Assembly: GCF_007741495.1 (NCBI RefSeq)
Contig: NZ_CP036262.1
Coordinates: 620,001 to 684,000 of the forward strand
Reading direction: 5' to 3'
Origin: Roseimaritima multifibrata
Lineage (GTDB): Bacteria; Planctomycetota; Planctomycetia; Pirellulales; Pirellulaceae
DNA length: 64,000 nt
The notes beneath the pieces were generated by a model, which was given only the letters and a program-made list of their open reading frames with translations, was not told where the DNA came from and did not search any database. Of this stretch, positions 19,212-28,985 are shown in pieces; the first letter of the stretch is position 1, and the number at the start of each line of letters is the position of its first letter. Position numbers and translations under genes: made by a program.

Positions 19212-19448
19212 GAAAGCGTTTGGACCGCGTCCCAAGCGAGCTCCGATGAAGAATTTTTAACGGCTAAACGGCCATCGACGATGGCTGACCCCGGCCCAAG
19301 GCTTGGCCGAAAGGGCGCAGCGCTGGCAGGTTCAGCTGCGAAAAGGCTCGGATGCGAGAAAGGCTCCGTGCCTGGCGGCACGGAGGACGTTTTGATTCCC
19401 AGCGTATGGAGCATACGCCTAGAATTGTGAACCTAACGCAGAGGCGGC

Positions 19449-20603
19449 TTATGCCGCGACCCGTCCAGCCTGTTGGTAAAATTCGCCGATTTGCTTGACG
19501 ACCGTTTGCTGTTCGGCTTCGGTCAGTTCGGGGAACATTGGCAGGTTGAGGATTTCGGCACAGGCGGCGTCGGTTTCCGGCAACGAGACTTTTGCGAAAG
19601 ATTCGTTGCGATAACATTCCTGTTTATGAACGGGAATGGGGTAGTAGATCTCGGTGCCGATGTTTCGTTCACTGAGGAACGCTCGCAGCGCGTCGCGGCG
19701 GCCTCCGCCGACTCGGATGCTGTACTGGTTCCAGACGTGGTAGCTATTTTCGGAAGCGACTGGCGATTGGATCTGATCGCTATCGACGACGTCTTTTAGC
19801 AGTCGGGAGTAGCGGTCTGCGTTTGCCTGACGTTTGCGAATGGCTTCGGGAAGCTGCGCAAATTTGACTCGCAATACAGCGGCTTGGAAAGAATCTAAAC
19901 GGCTGTTGATTCCGACAACCTGGTGGTAATAGCGAGGCCGCATGCCGTGGCCGGCGAACAATCGCAAGCGGTCGGCGGTCGCGGGGTCATTGGCGCTTAA
20001 CATTCCGCCGTCGCCCATGCCGCCAAGATTTTTAGTCGGGTAGAAACTGAAGCAACCGACGGTTCCCCAGCTTCCGGCCGGACGGCTGTGGTAGGCTGCC
20101 CCAATTGATTGTGCAGCGTCTTCGATCACAGGAATGTTGTGCTGTGCAGCGGTTTTGCAAATCCGATCGATTTCGGCACATTGCCCAAATAGATGGACTG
20201 GGATGATCGCTTTGGTCCGCGGTGTGATCGCCGCTTCAATCGCGGCAGGATCAACATTGAAGGTGTCTGGACGAATGTCCACAAAGACCGGGGTCGCACC
20301 AACTCGGGTAATGCAGCTGACCGAGGCAAAAAAGGTGAAACTGGGAACGATGACTTCATCGCCAGGGCCGATGTTCAGCGCTAACAAGGCCAGCAGCAGG
20401 GCGTCGCTGCCAGAGGCACACCCGATTGCATGGTCGACCTGAGAAAATGAAGCAATCTCTTCTTCTAACTGAGTAACATCCGGGCCAAAGAGGAATCGAC
20501 CGCTGTCGACAACCTCCTGTAGCGCTTCCAGAAAAGCTTCTCGCAGCGGAGTATTTCCTCTAGCTACATCCAGAAGTGGTACGCTTGTCGTTCCATCAGA
20601 CAT
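19449..20603 (-). CDS. DegT/DnrJ/EryC1/StrS-family PLP aminotransferase
   Basis: This 384-residue protein has all landmarks of sugar aminotransferases: CASGSDALLLALLAL near the start, VIVPSFTFFASVSCITR, VHLFGQCAEIDRI, and EDAAQSIGAAYHSRPAG with the cofactor-binding Asp. The lysine that forms the Schiff base is in FYPTKNLGGMGDGGM. Such enzymes aminate keto-sugars for surface polysaccharide or sialic-acid-like sugar synthesis. The start at 20603 gives the usual N-terminus (VPLLDVARGN). No glycosyltransferase neighbours are seen, so the pathway is unclear. Confidence 0.93.
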   Translation of the reverse strand: MSDGTTSVPLLDVARGNTPLREAFLEALQEVVDSGRFLFGPDVTQLEEEIASFSQVDHAIGCASGSDALLLALLALNIGPGDEVIVPSFTFFASVSCITRVGATPVFVDIRPDTFNVDPAAIEAAITPRTKAIIPVHLFGQCAEIDRICKTAAQHNIPVIEDAAQSIGAAYHSRPAGSWGTVGCFSFYPTKNLGGMGDGGMLSANDPATADRLRLFAGHGMRPRYYHQVVGINSRLDSFQAAVLRVKFAQLPEAIRKRQANADRYSRLLKDVVDSDQIQSPVASENSYHVWNQYSIRVGGGRRDALRAFLSERNIGTEIYYPIPVHKQECYRNESFAKVSLPETDAACAEILNLPMFPELTEAEQQTVVKQIGEFYQQAGRVAA

Positions 20604-20791
20604 GTGAATCCCCTTGCCAATCCATGGCTAGCAGACATTTTATTGGTGAATATTGCCAAGTCGGAATACCGAGGCGAGTGAACATTACGCGTTTGGTCCC
20701 CTTCCGGTCAAGATCAGCCTTGTCGACCGCCTGTCCGTTGCCGCATATCATGATGGCTCTCCCTAAAACCCCCTTCCCTGGAGTCTTAAAC

Positions 20792-22195
20792 GTGTCTCGA
20801 TTTTCTCTGGTTTCCCTGCCTTGCGTGAGTGGTTCGTTGCGGACATCGCTCACCGCGTTTGCTGTCGTGTTTTTTGCGGCCTTAGGATGGGGGCAAGCCG
20901 AGGAGACTCAAGAGGAAAAGAAGGCCCCTCCCGTGGGGGTGCTTGCTCCGAGCGGAGATGCCGTGGCGATGACTCCCGAAGTTAAAGCGGCCATCGCCCC
21001 GTTGTTTAAGCGAATTCGTGACGCCAAAACCAATCGCGTGGTCGCCGAAATGGAATTGACGGCCGCGATCAATGGAGAGCCGGTTGAAACGCAGGCGGGC
21101 ACTTATCAGATCGTTTCGGCAGGACCCAACCGGGTCTCCGCCATCTTGAAGACGACCGACGAAGAAATGCAGATGGTTGCCGATGGCGAGAAACTTTATT
21201 TCGCTCCCCTCGCTACCGCCTACGTCGAAGCAAAGTTGCCCAAATCGTTAGACGCGTTGGCCAGCGATGTGAACACGCCGTTTGGCCCTTTTCCCGAATA
21301 CATCCTGTCGCTCTCTTTGGCTGGCGTTGACGCTTTTCCCGCATTCTTCCGAACCGCAGGCGGGATGGGAATCAGTGACGGGGAGCGTGAAGAATTGCCC
21401 GGGACTCAGCGAATTCATATCCGCCGTGGCGACGGCGTGGTGATTGATTTGTGGGTCCAGAATAAAGAAGAAGCCTCGCCGGTTCGGTTGTCCGTTGATA
21501 TGACGGGCATGCTGCAAAGGATGAACAATGCCAATATCCCCGAAGGGTTCACCTATGTTTTGACGGTCAATTTTAAACGTTGGGAAGTCGGGGCTGAAGT
21601 GAAGGATGAGATGTTCCAGTTCAAACCGAATGCGGATGCCGAAAAATTTGATTCGCTGGACGCGTTGATCGCCTCTCTCTCGGGCGTCCTCGATCCCAGC
21701 AGTTTGGTCGGGACTCCCGCTCCAGAATTCACGACCGAGGGTTTGGATGGAAAGCCATTTGATCTCAAGCAGCATCGCGATAAACAGATTGTTGTGCTCG
21801 ATTTTTGGGCGACTTGGTGCGGCCCCTGTGTCCAAGCACTTCCTAAAATCATCGAAGTCACCAATCAGTTTGCCGATAAGGATGTCGCCTTTTACGCGGT
21901 CAACATCGGCGAAGAGAAAACGCGAATCAATGACTTCCTTAAACAACACAATATCGCGCCATCGGTGCTGTTTGATTTGGAGGGGGAAATCGCTCGAGCC
22001 TACGGCGCCAACGCGATCCCACAAACGGTTATCATCGGAAAAGATGGGCGAATCGAAGCGATTCACGTCGGGTTCAATGAAATTGAAGCACTCGCCAAAG
22101 AATTGACGGCGGAACTGGAAACCCTTGCTGCCGGAAAACATCTGGCAGAAAAAGGCGAAGCGGGTGAAGCCGCTAACCCACCGGCCGCTGAATAA
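20792..22195 (+). CDS. Exported TlpA-like thioredoxin protein with N-terminal DUF2092-type domain
   Basis: A GTG at 20792 with a GGAG eight bases upstream is preferred; an ATG pair at 20750-20755 is possible but has no ribosome site. Either start leads into the hydrophobic signal LTAFAVVFFAALGWGQA. Residues about 60-280 resemble DUF2092 (outer-membrane-lipoprotein-like beta fold: TYQIVSAGPNRVSAIL, GEKLYFAPLATAYVEAKL). A TlpA/AhpC-TSA thioredoxin domain follows, with FWATWCGPCVQALPKI (redox pair Cys343 and Cys346) and the cis-Pro strand GANAIPQTVIIGKDGRIEA. It is probably a periplasmic disulfide reductase. The next gene begins soon after on the same strand. Confidence 0.88.
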   Translation: MSRFSLVSLPCVSGSLRTSLTAFAVVFFAALGWGQAEETQEEKKAPPVGVLAPSGDAVAMTPEVKAAIAPLFKRIRDAKTNRVVAEMELTAAINGEPVETQAGTYQIVSAGPNRVSAILKTTDEEMQMVADGEKLYFAPLATAYVEAKLPKSLDALASDVNTPFGPFPEYILSLSLAGVDAFPAFFRTAGGMGISDGEREELPGTQRIHIRRGDGVVIDLWVQNKEEASPVRLSVDMTGMLQRMNNANIPEGFTYVLTVNFKRWEVGAEVKDEMFQFKPNADAEKFDSLDALIASLSGVLDPSSLVGTPAPEFTTEGLDGKPFDLKQHRDKQIVVLDFWATWCGPCVQALPKIIEVTNQFADKDVAFYAVNIGEEKTRINDFLKQHNIAPSVLFDLEGEIARAYGANAIPQTVIIGKDGRIEAIHVGFNEIEALAKELTAELETLAAGKHLAEKGEAGEAANPPAAE

Positions 22196-22293
22196 CAGCG
22201 ATGCTTTGTTGGACCCTCACATCGCATGCGGGGTCGCCAACGAATTGTTTTTGCTTGTGCTGTATTGCTTGTTCTAATTGCAAAGAGATTGCC

Positions 22294-23331
22294 GTGGCTA
22301 AGAAAATGGGAATCACGACGGCGGCTGGGTTTTCTCGCCGTTTTGGAACAGGCCATAAAGCGGGTGCAGATACTTTGATGTTGCTTATGGCTGAGGCCAA
22401 AAGTGGGTCGACACGGCACCGGCAAGCGATGTTGAATTTGATCGAAGGATTAAAAGAAGGACAGACGCTTTCCAAATCGATGCGTGCCGAGAACGGCTAT
22501 TTCCCCAAACTAATGGTCTCCATGATGGAGGTCGGAGAACTGACGGGACGCCTGGAGCGAACGATGGCAATGGTCGCCGACCATTACGAACACCGCGTAA
22601 AAATGCGGCGGCAATTTTTAACCTGGATCGCTTGGCCGTTGATTCAATTGCTTGCCGGGGTGTTTGTGATTGCGATGTTAATCGTGATCCTGGGCGTCCT
22701 GAAACCGGCCGGCGGCGGGGAAATGCTGGATTTCACCGGATTGGGCCTGCGTGGGTTTTCGGGGGCTGCGATCTTCCTGTTTTTCGTGGGCCTGTTCTTC
22801 GCCGGAATCGCCGGGATCGTTATTGCCATCCGCAAGAATTTCCTCGGCTGCCATAACTTGATCCCGTTGTTCTATATGATTCCTGTTCTAGGACCGGCAA
22901 TTCGGACAATCACTTTGGCAAAGTTTTGCTGGGTGCTGTCGCTGACTTTGGATACAGGGCTGGATGCGATTCGGTCGGTGAAGTTGGCACTCGATAGCAC
23001 CGGTAGCGATTACTATCGCGGCGGGATTAAGCCGGCGACCGACGCAATCCAAAAAGGTCAAAGCCTTTCCAAATCGCTGCGAGCCGCGGACGTTTTGCCG
23101 GATGAGTTTTTGGTTCAGGTCGAAGTCGCCGAGCTATCGGGGACGGACGCTGAATCGATCGGTTCGCTTGCCGTCGAATACGATGGCAAGGCAAAGATGG
23201 CAATTAAAACGCTTAGTGGCATCTTGTCAGGGGTGATTTGGCTTCTGGTGATCGTCGTGTTTGTTGTCATGATCATGAACATGTTGATCAATATTAACAG
23301 TTTCCGAAACGATGCCCTGCAGCCTATTTAG
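22294..23331 (+). CDS. Type II secretion system F-family inner membrane protein
   Basis: This protein has two T2SSF domains (residues about 20-140 and 230-340) with the typical ALxxLIEGLKEGQTLSKSMR and DAIQKGQSLSKSLR segments, the VGELTGRLERTM and VAELSGTDAESI motifs, and three or more membrane helices. It resembles GspF/PilC, the platform of type II secretion or type IV pili. The frame is open from 22201, but the stretch before 22294 is Cys-rich and looks non-native, so the GTG at 22294 is a tentative start. No other secretion genes are nearby; stand-alone F proteins are frequent in planctomycetes. It overlaps the convergent heme protein gene by 8 bases. Confidence 0.85.
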   Translation: MAKKMGITTAAGFSRRFGTGHKAGADTLMLLMAEAKSGSTRHRQAMLNLIEGLKEGQTLSKSMRAENGYFPKLMVSMMEVGELTGRLERTMAMVADHYEHRVKMRRQFLTWIAWPLIQLLAGVFVIAMLIVILGVLKPAGGGEMLDFTGLGLRGFSGAAIFLFFVGLFFAGIAGIVIAIRKNFLGCHNLIPLFYMIPVLGPAIRTITLAKFCWVLSLTLDTGLDAIRSVKLALDSTGSDYYRGGIKPATDAIQKGQSLSKSLRAADVLPDEFLVQVEVAELSGTDAESIGSLAVEYDGKAKMAIKTLSGILSGVIWLLVIVVFVVMIMNMLININSFRNDALQPI

Positions 23332-26300
23332 TGTCGCCTTCTTTTAGGAAAGCGAGCAAGTCGGCAAACGCTTGGTCCTGCAGCAGGTCGGCGAAGTTGG
23401 CCGGCATGAGCGAGCGACCGGTTGGTTTTTGGAATTCGATCTCCTTTTTGGAAAGGGTTTGCACCTTTCCTGCTCCATCGATTAAACGAACTTGGTTTTC
23501 GCTTTCCTCTTGAATCAGACCGACCAGTACGCGGCCATCTAGCGTTAGAAAACTGGTGGTTAGAAAGGCTTTGTCAACATTTCGGTTTGGTGTCAGGATG
23601 TCTTCGAAAAGTCTCTCCTGCGGCCGCACGATCGCTCCATCCAGTTGAGGCCCCAGGACGGTTCCCGTGCCTCGCAATTGATGGCAGGCGGCACAGTGCT
23701 GTTTGAATAGTGGTTCGCCAGCCAGTGGGTCGCCTTGCAGTCCTTGGATCGTTTCCATACGCTCCATGAACGCTAGGTTTGACTCCGATTCACTCGATTG
23801 ACCGCGCGTGTGCAACGCTTGTGCGATCGCTTTTTGAGGATCTTTTAAACGTGGTTCCAGTGCGGACCAGACTTCTGGATTGGCGAACACCTGAGCTGTC
23901 AGCGAACCGGCGTCCCCCATCTGTAAAATTCTCTCCGTGGAACCTCCCTCTTGGACCCATCGCAAAGCAAACAGAGTTTGCCCCGCTGTGCTTTGGTTTG
24001 CGGTGATTTCTCGGCAAACCTTGTCCATGGTTTCGGAATCGTTTTGCAATATCAAAGGCAAGCTGGCAGGCGTTGTCCATTGAATGGCCCATGGCGAGGA
24101 CGGGGCGACTGCGTCTGCTGAATGGGTCAAGACTGCCTGTAACAACGCTTCAAGGACCAGCCGCGGGTCCTTGCTCGTCTGCATCTGTGAAATGGCGCGA
24201 GCGATGGATAGGCGAAAAAGTGGCGGGTAGTTGGGCTCTTCTAAGGCCGCCTGCAGCGTCGCCAGTTGGGCTTGGTTGTTGTCGGTGGAGGCGGACCGTA
24301 CCATCCACTGCAGGTCGGTTTGAAACGTTTCTAAAGTATTAAAAGTGTTCAGCCAGGCTGGACGGAAGTCCCCTACCGCAAACCATGCATAGGCGTTGCC
24401 GGAATCTCCGTCGATTGCCTCGATTTGGACCATGCGGCCGGCTAGCGAGTGAGTGTCCCAGCGTACCTTTTGGGCGATGTCGCTACGCGGAGGATAGGCC
24501 TGTTCCAGGACTTCATTTGTATCGGCGTCGACCAAGCGAATTTCGTTCAGACGGTGTGCAGGTTTTGCCGGCGGACCACGATGCCCGGCAATCAAGAATT
24601 CGATCATATCGGGAGCCGCAAAGGGGCCGGTCGCCTGGATTCCTGTGTAGGATTCACCAAAAGGGATACTGCTGCTGACCCGCACGGAATCTCCGCTGGC
24701 GTTTTGCCGCGGCTGAACCGGCCAGTGGGTTCCGCGGTCACTGTGCCAGAATACAGGTGGATGTGAAGACAGTAGTGAGCGTTCCTCGCGGTGAATCGCC
24801 CAGCGATGCTTTGCCAGTTTGCCCGACCACGTCCTCAGTTCGGGTGCGGGAATGGATTGTCCAGAATCGATCGTGTTCCAGATCAAATCCAACCACTCTT
24901 CTTGCAGTGCCCAGTCCTCTCCCGCGATTCGCTGAGCGACTTGCACGCAATCGGCCAACCGATCGGAAGTTGCGTTTTCGGCGACTTGTCGAAACAGGTT
25001 TCGCGTCCGTTTGTTGACAGGGGCGGCCGCTAAGTAATCCAAGAGTAATGCCGCAGCGTCGGAGGTATCGACCGCTGGTAAAATGTTTGCCAGAGCGTCT
25101 TTTTCGGTCGCGGTTAGTTGATCGAGCCAAGGGTATCCCTTTTCTTGATCGCTGGAATCCTTCAATCGACTTGCCACTGCAATCCGCACGCTTTGTCGAC
25201 CAACATGATCGGCTCTATCCAATTGATGCAGGCGTTTTAAGAGGGCGGGAACGTCATTTAGGTCTCCGTGCTCTCCAAGACGTTCGGCAGCCAAGCGAGC
25301 CAAGTGCGGGTTGGAATCTTTTAGGTATTCTCTTGCCAGAAGAGCGATTTGATTCGATCCCTCAGCAGCCTGTAAGTTCGCCATTTGCTGGCGAGCAATC
25401 TTGTTGTCTTGTGCCGAATCGCTGGTTGGCGTGGAGGCCGTCTTAGAATCACCGACGTATCGAATCTGCCATATCCGCCCACTGGTTCGGTCGCGACCGG
25501 GATGTTCAAGAGGGACTTCGTAGTGTCCGATGATGCGGTTGTAAAAGTCGGCAACGACGATCTGGTTTTGTGGGCCGATTTGGATATCAACCGGTCGAAA
25601 CCAAGGGTCGTCGGAGGTCAGGAAATCGGGCAACTCTATCCCCACGGCGGTTGCGCCGCGGTATTCGATGGCATTTCGATTTAGACGGCTGGTCATCACG
25701 TTGCCACTGATCATTTGCCCGCGAAGTGGCACTATTGGCGAATCGGGTGAGATGTACGCGATCCCTGAAATGGCGGTACTGCCATGCAGGTGATCGACCA
25801 TCGGAGGCAGGAAACCCAGACCATCATGCGGCCTGCCGAAACTTGGATAGTAGGCGCCTTTGACCAGTTGAGTGATTGGCTTGCTGTGGCAATCGGCGGT
25901 ATAGAAATAACCCCAGTCGTCCTGGGTCATCCCAAATGGATTGACTTGCCCATGCGTGTATTGCTCCACACGGCTGCCATCCGCTTTGAAGCGAAAAGTG
26001 TTGCCTGAAATCAGGGTAATCGATTCGCCGTCCGTTCCCGCAATCGTCGATTGATTGTTGAATCCGTGGCAGGCATAGATCCAGCCATCGTTGCCATCGC
26101 GAAGTGCATTGACCATCCCGTGAGTATCGCGTGTTGTATCAAATGGTCCCAAGACGATTTCGCGTTTATCGCATCGGCCGTCTCCGTCGGTATCGCGCAG
26201 GTACCACAGATTGGGAATGCTAAAGCAGAGGCATCCGTCGCCGTATGGCAGGACACCGATTGGAATGTTTAGGCCGTCGGCAAACGTGGTTTTACGGTCC

Positions 26301-26704
26301 GCCGTCCCGTCGCCGTTGGTATCTTCTAGGATCACCACCGCGTCCGCCGTTTGTTCCGCTTCTTGGTCCGGATTCGTTGACGGATAGGGGTAGAGCGAAC
26401 TTTGAGTCACCCACAGTCGGCCTCGTTTATCGAAGGCCATGTTCAGCGGTTTGGCGATCTGAGGCTCTGCAGCAAACAGATTGATTTCGAAGCCTGCCGG
26501 AAGGTGAAACCCAGCTTGTTCCTCCGCCGGGGAGCGCCAAGGGGTGTCGCGCACGCCCAGTCCATAGCTGGCGGCAGGCTGTGCGGGTTCCGCTGCAGCG
26601 GAAGTGTTTGCGTGAGCTTGCTCGGACTGAGCCGTGGTTGAATGACACCAAGCGAGCGAAAGGAACAGGCTGGCAAGCAACACAAACAGAGGAGGGACGT
26701 GCAT
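23324..26704 (-). CDS. PVC-type heme-binding CxxCH protein (membrane-bound dehydrogenase-like)
   Basis: This large protein (1126 residues) has a Sec signal peptide and then a beta-propeller of the planctomycete membrane-bound dehydrogenase type (FAAEPQIAKPLNMAFDKRG, DGRCDKREIVLG, GMTQDDWGYFYTADCHSKP). A HEAT-like helical middle and a carbohydrate-binding-like beta section follow. Near the C-terminus is a c-type heme motif CAACH at about 1004-1008, with the distal context TGTVLGPQLDG and LMPANF that normally supplies the axial Met. It is exported and probably passes electrons from oxidation of a sugar or polymer. The dehydrogenase activity is a database habit, not shown. Confidence 0.9.
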   Translation of the reverse strand: MHVPPLFVLLASLFLSLAWCHSTTAQSEQAHANTSAAAEPAQPAASYGLGVRDTPWRSPAEEQAGFHLPAGFEINLFAAEPQIAKPLNMAFDKRGRLWVTQSSLYPYPSTNPDQEAEQTADAVVILEDTNGDGTADRKTTFADGLNIPIGVLPYGDGCLCFSIPNLWYLRDTDGDGRCDKREIVLGPFDTTRDTHGMVNALRDGNDGWIYACHGFNNQSTIAGTDGESITLISGNTFRFKADGSRVEQYTHGQVNPFGMTQDDWGYFYTADCHSKPITQLVKGAYYPSFGRPHDGLGFLPPMVDHLHGSTAISGIAYISPDSPIVPLRGQMISGNVMTSRLNRNAIEYRGATAVGIELPDFLTSDDPWFRPVDIQIGPQNQIVVADFYNRIIGHYEVPLEHPGRDRTSGRIWQIRYVGDSKTASTPTSDSAQDNKIARQQMANLQAAEGSNQIALLAREYLKDSNPHLARLAAERLGEHGDLNDVPALLKRLHQLDRADHVGRQSVRIAVASRLKDSSDQEKGYPWLDQLTATEKDALANILPAVDTSDAAALLLDYLAAAPVNKRTRNLFRQVAENATSDRLADCVQVAQRIAGEDWALQEEWLDLIWNTIDSGQSIPAPELRTWSGKLAKHRWAIHREERSLLSSHPPVFWHSDRGTHWPVQPRQNASGDSVRVSSSIPFGESYTGIQATGPFAAPDMIEFLIAGHRGPPAKPAHRLNEIRLVDADTNEVLEQAYPPRSDIAQKVRWDTHSLAGRMVQIEAIDGDSGNAYAWFAVGDFRPAWLNTFNTLETFQTDLQWMVRSASTDNNQAQLATLQAALEEPNYPPLFRLSIARAISQMQTSKDPRLVLEALLQAVLTHSADAVAPSSPWAIQWTTPASLPLILQNDSETMDKVCREITANQSTAGQTLFALRWVQEGGSTERILQMGDAGSLTAQVFANPEVWSALEPRLKDPQKAIAQALHTRGQSSESESNLAFMERMETIQGLQGDPLAGEPLFKQHCAACHQLRGTGTVLGPQLDGAIVRPQERLFEDILTPNRNVDKAFLTTSFLTLDGRVLVGLIQEESENQVRLIDGAGKVQTLSKKEIEFQKPTGRSLMPANFADLLQDQAFADLLAFLKEGDTK

Positions 26705-26820
26705 GTGAAGAGACTCAAGGATCGCGGATCAAAAAGGCGGGAGTAGCAAAACCACGCACCTTATTGTAACTCCCTTGGAGTCGCAGATTGTCCATCCGCA
26801 AAACTCCCAACCCGCTCTCT

Positions 26821-26901
26821 CGATGCAACTTTTGCGAGGAGCGTGAAATTGATTGTTGACGCATTGCCGGTTCGTCCACGCTCTGGCGAGCGTCGCTACG
26901 G
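26821..26901 (+). repeat. 81-bp imperfect direct repeat, copy 1
   Basis: It begins CGATGCAACTTTTGCGAGGA and ends CGAGCGTCGCTACGG. The second copy is at 27340-27420, 519 bp away, with only a few differences. Part of it (CTCTGGCGAGCGT) recurs as ACGCTCTGGCGA near 32320. Confidence 0.8.
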
Positions 26902-27066
26902 TGCTCACGTAGCTGCCGTCGCCTCGTAGCCGCGTCTCTCCGAGACGTGTGATTTATAAGTAAGCGATTTGCAGCTCTCCAAATGGAATCGGCCCCATGC
27001 CAGCTTGCCTGGCATGAAGCAAAGATTTGAAGTTAGATCAGCTGTCATATGTTTCAAATAACTCCG

Positions 27067-27113
27067 GCCTGCGGTTCGGCTTGCCGCTTTCAGCGGCAAG
27101 CCGAACCGCAGGC
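27067..27113. repeat. Perfect 22-bp inverted repeat with 3-nt loop
   Basis: Positions 27067-27088 (starting GCCTGCGGTTCGGC) and 27092-27113 are exact reverse complements separated by TTC. There is no T run after it on either strand, so it is not an ordinary intrinsic terminator. It is very GC-rich and would form an extremely stable hairpin. Confidence 0.9.
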
Positions 27114-27339
27114 GATACGCTGAGGGTAACCGCTTCTAATTTCAAATCTCTCGTTCCTGTCGGATAAACCGACAAGGGGACGCTGCGCCAGGACGTTTAG
27201 TTAGTCAATGTTTGCCACACCACTGCATTCCGCTAGGAAACCGCTAAATCATAAATCGCCCCGTCTCTCCGAGACGGGGGCCTGTAAGCACCCAGCCGCT
27301 AAGGCTGTTTAGCCTTTCGCTCCGCACAAAAACGCTCCG

Positions 27340-27420
27340 CGATGCAACTTTTGCGAGGAGCGTGAAAACGATTGTTGACGGATTGCCGGTCGATCCACGC
27401 TCTGGCGAGCGTAGCTACGG
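27340..27420 (+). repeat. 81-bp imperfect direct repeat, copy 2
   Basis: This is the second copy of the sequence at 26821-26901. It ends 26 bases before the stop codon of trkA on the minus strand. Confidence 0.8.
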
Positions 27421-27446
27421 CGGCACTCGCCGGGCTGCCGAATCCG

Positions 27447-28790
27447 CTACGCCTGGAACAGCTTGAGCGTTTCCTGGGAGACCGTTTCGTCGATCAACGC
27501 GACCACGATATCGCCGGGGATCAGTTGGTCGGACGCTTTGGGGACTTTGACAAAACCGTCTCGGTCAATCGCTGCGACCAAGCAGTTGCCCGAAAGAGGA
27601 AGATCGCAGAGTGGTTTCCCGCTGACCTCGGAGTTTTCCAGAATTTCTAGCTCGTAGACGCCAATCGACCCGTTGGGCAATTTGCTGTGGCTGATCACGG
27701 ATCCTTCGTGCAGGTGGCCGAGGATCTGCCGGGCGGCGACGTCGCGTTCACTGACCGCGAGGTCGATCCCCAGTTTTTCCACCACGTTTGCGTAGTCCGC
27801 ACGTCCGACGACCGAGAGGACATGCTTGGCCCCTAATTCTCGAGCTTCGACGCAGGCCATGATGTTGTTTTCGTCGTTGCCGGTGCACGCGACAAACCAA
27901 TCGGCTTTACCGGCTCCTTCGTCCTCCAGAATCATGCGACGATTTGCACTCGCGTGAAGGACGGTGATGTTTTTCAATTGAGTGCTGAGGTAGTCGCAGC
28001 GCTCGGCGTCTTTTTCTAGCAGGATCACGTGGAAGTGATGTTCGCCCAGAGATTGGGCCAAGTGGTATCCTGTTTCGCCTCCGCCGGCGATCATGATCAC
28101 TTGCTTGCGCGGAAAACGTTTCTCTCGATCGAACAGGTCGTGGGCATCGGCAACGTCGCCTGGCATGCCGATCAGGCTGATCTGGTCACCCGCGCGAGGT
28201 TCGTCCCCTGCACTGGCGATCCACATCCGGTTTTCTCGTGAAATCGATCCGACGCGAACTCCGCTGGGAAGTTTAAGGTCGCTCAGTTTTGTGCCGACGG
28301 CCGGGGCGGATGCGGCGACTTCGATTTCGTAAACGACCAGTTGCCCACGGGCGAAGTTTTCCAGGGGAATGGCTCCTGGATTACGAATCGTTCTAGCCAG
28401 TTCGGTCGCCGACAACTGCTCCAGGCTAAGCAAGCGGTCGATTCCGAAGTGACGTTGGTAATCGAACGTGCTGAGGTCTCGGAATGCCGGGGCGTAGACT
28501 CGTGCGACCGTCCGGCGGGCTCCTAAAGCCTTTGCCATGCTGGCCGCGACGATATTGACTTCGTCCTCTCCGGTCAAAGCTAAGCAGATGTCCGAAGCCG
28601 CCACGCCGCATTGAAACAAGACGGTGCTTTGCGACGCATTTCCTTGGACGGCACGTACATCCAGTTCGGCGTTGATACGACGAACGTTTTCTGCATTTTG
28701 GTCGACAACCGTTACGCTGTGTCCCTGCCGGCAGAGGATGTCGGCAACCCAGGTTCCGACGGTGCCAGCACCCAGAATCATGACGTGCAT
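27447..28790 (-). CDS. trkA: Trk system potassium uptake regulatory protein
   Basis: This 447-residue protein has the tandem RCK arrangement of TrkA. The first NAD-binding domain starts MHVMILGAGTVGTWVADIL, followed by a TrkA_C domain (ARGQLVVYEIEV, KLSDLKLPSGVRVGSI). The second starts QVIMIAGGGETGYHLAQSL and is followed by another TrkA_C (SGKPLCDLPLSGNCLVAAI). TrkA is the cytoplasmic gating ring of TrkH/TrkG potassium channels. No TrkH gene is in this window. It is the last gene of a three-gene unit with two small membrane proteins, starting one base after its upstream neighbour stops. Confidence 0.93.
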   Translation of the reverse strand: MHVMILGAGTVGTWVADILCRQGHSVTVVDQNAENVRRINAELDVRAVQGNASQSTVLFQCGVAASDICLALTGEDEVNIVAASMAKALGARRTVARVYAPAFRDLSTFDYQRHFGIDRLLSLEQLSATELARTIRNPGAIPLENFARGQLVVYEIEVAASAPAVGTKLSDLKLPSGVRVGSISRENRMWIASAGDEPRAGDQISLIGMPGDVADAHDLFDREKRFPRKQVIMIAGGGETGYHLAQSLGEHHFHVILLEKDAERCDYLSTQLKNITVLHASANRRMILEDEGAGKADWFVACTGNDENNIMACVEARELGAKHVLSVVGRADYANVVEKLGIDLAVSERDVAARQILGHLHEGSVISHSKLPNGSIGVYELEILENSEVSGKPLCDLPLSGNCLVAAIDRDGFVKVPKASDQLIPGDIVVALIDETVSQETLKLFQA

Positions 28791-28985
28791 TTAGGAAACC
28801 AAATAGCCGATGCCAAGAAGGATTAAGAAAATAACGCCCATGAAACTGGTGATCCAATACGCCGTATAAGCGGCGTGTTTAAGGATCAATGTCATGTCTT
28901 CATGCCGCGTCGCTCCGTAGACGAGCGAAATCGAAACCAGCAATGGGAGGTAGTACAGCAGGTACGTCGGGGAGATCGACATCAT
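28791..28985 (-). CDS. Small two-helix membrane protein upstream of trkA
   Basis: This 64-residue protein is almost wholly two hydrophobic helices (YLLYYLPLLVSISLVYGA and AYTAYWITSFMGVIFLILLG) joined by a polar loop with ATRHEDMTLILKHA. Its start overlaps the stop of the gene upstream by four bases (ATGA), and its stop abuts the trkA start. This tight coupling shows it is translated. I do not recognise a named family. Partnership with TrkA or the upstream membrane protein is an inference from spacing. Confidence 0.8.
   Translation of the reverse strand: MMSISPTYLLYYLPLLVSISLVYGATRHEDMTLILKHAAYTAYWITSFMGVIFLILLGIGYLVS

Larger units (their letters stand above)
26705..27446. other. 742-bp repeat-rich intergenic region
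   Basis: No gene is seen here. The region holds two 81-bp imperfect direct repeats (26821-26901 and 27340-27420), a perfect 22-bp hairpin (27067-27113), and two copies of the palindrome CGTCTCTCCGAGACG (26933-26947 and 27262-27276). Nothing suggests protein coding. It looks like a place where small non-coding repeats have accumulated. Confidence 0.7.
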
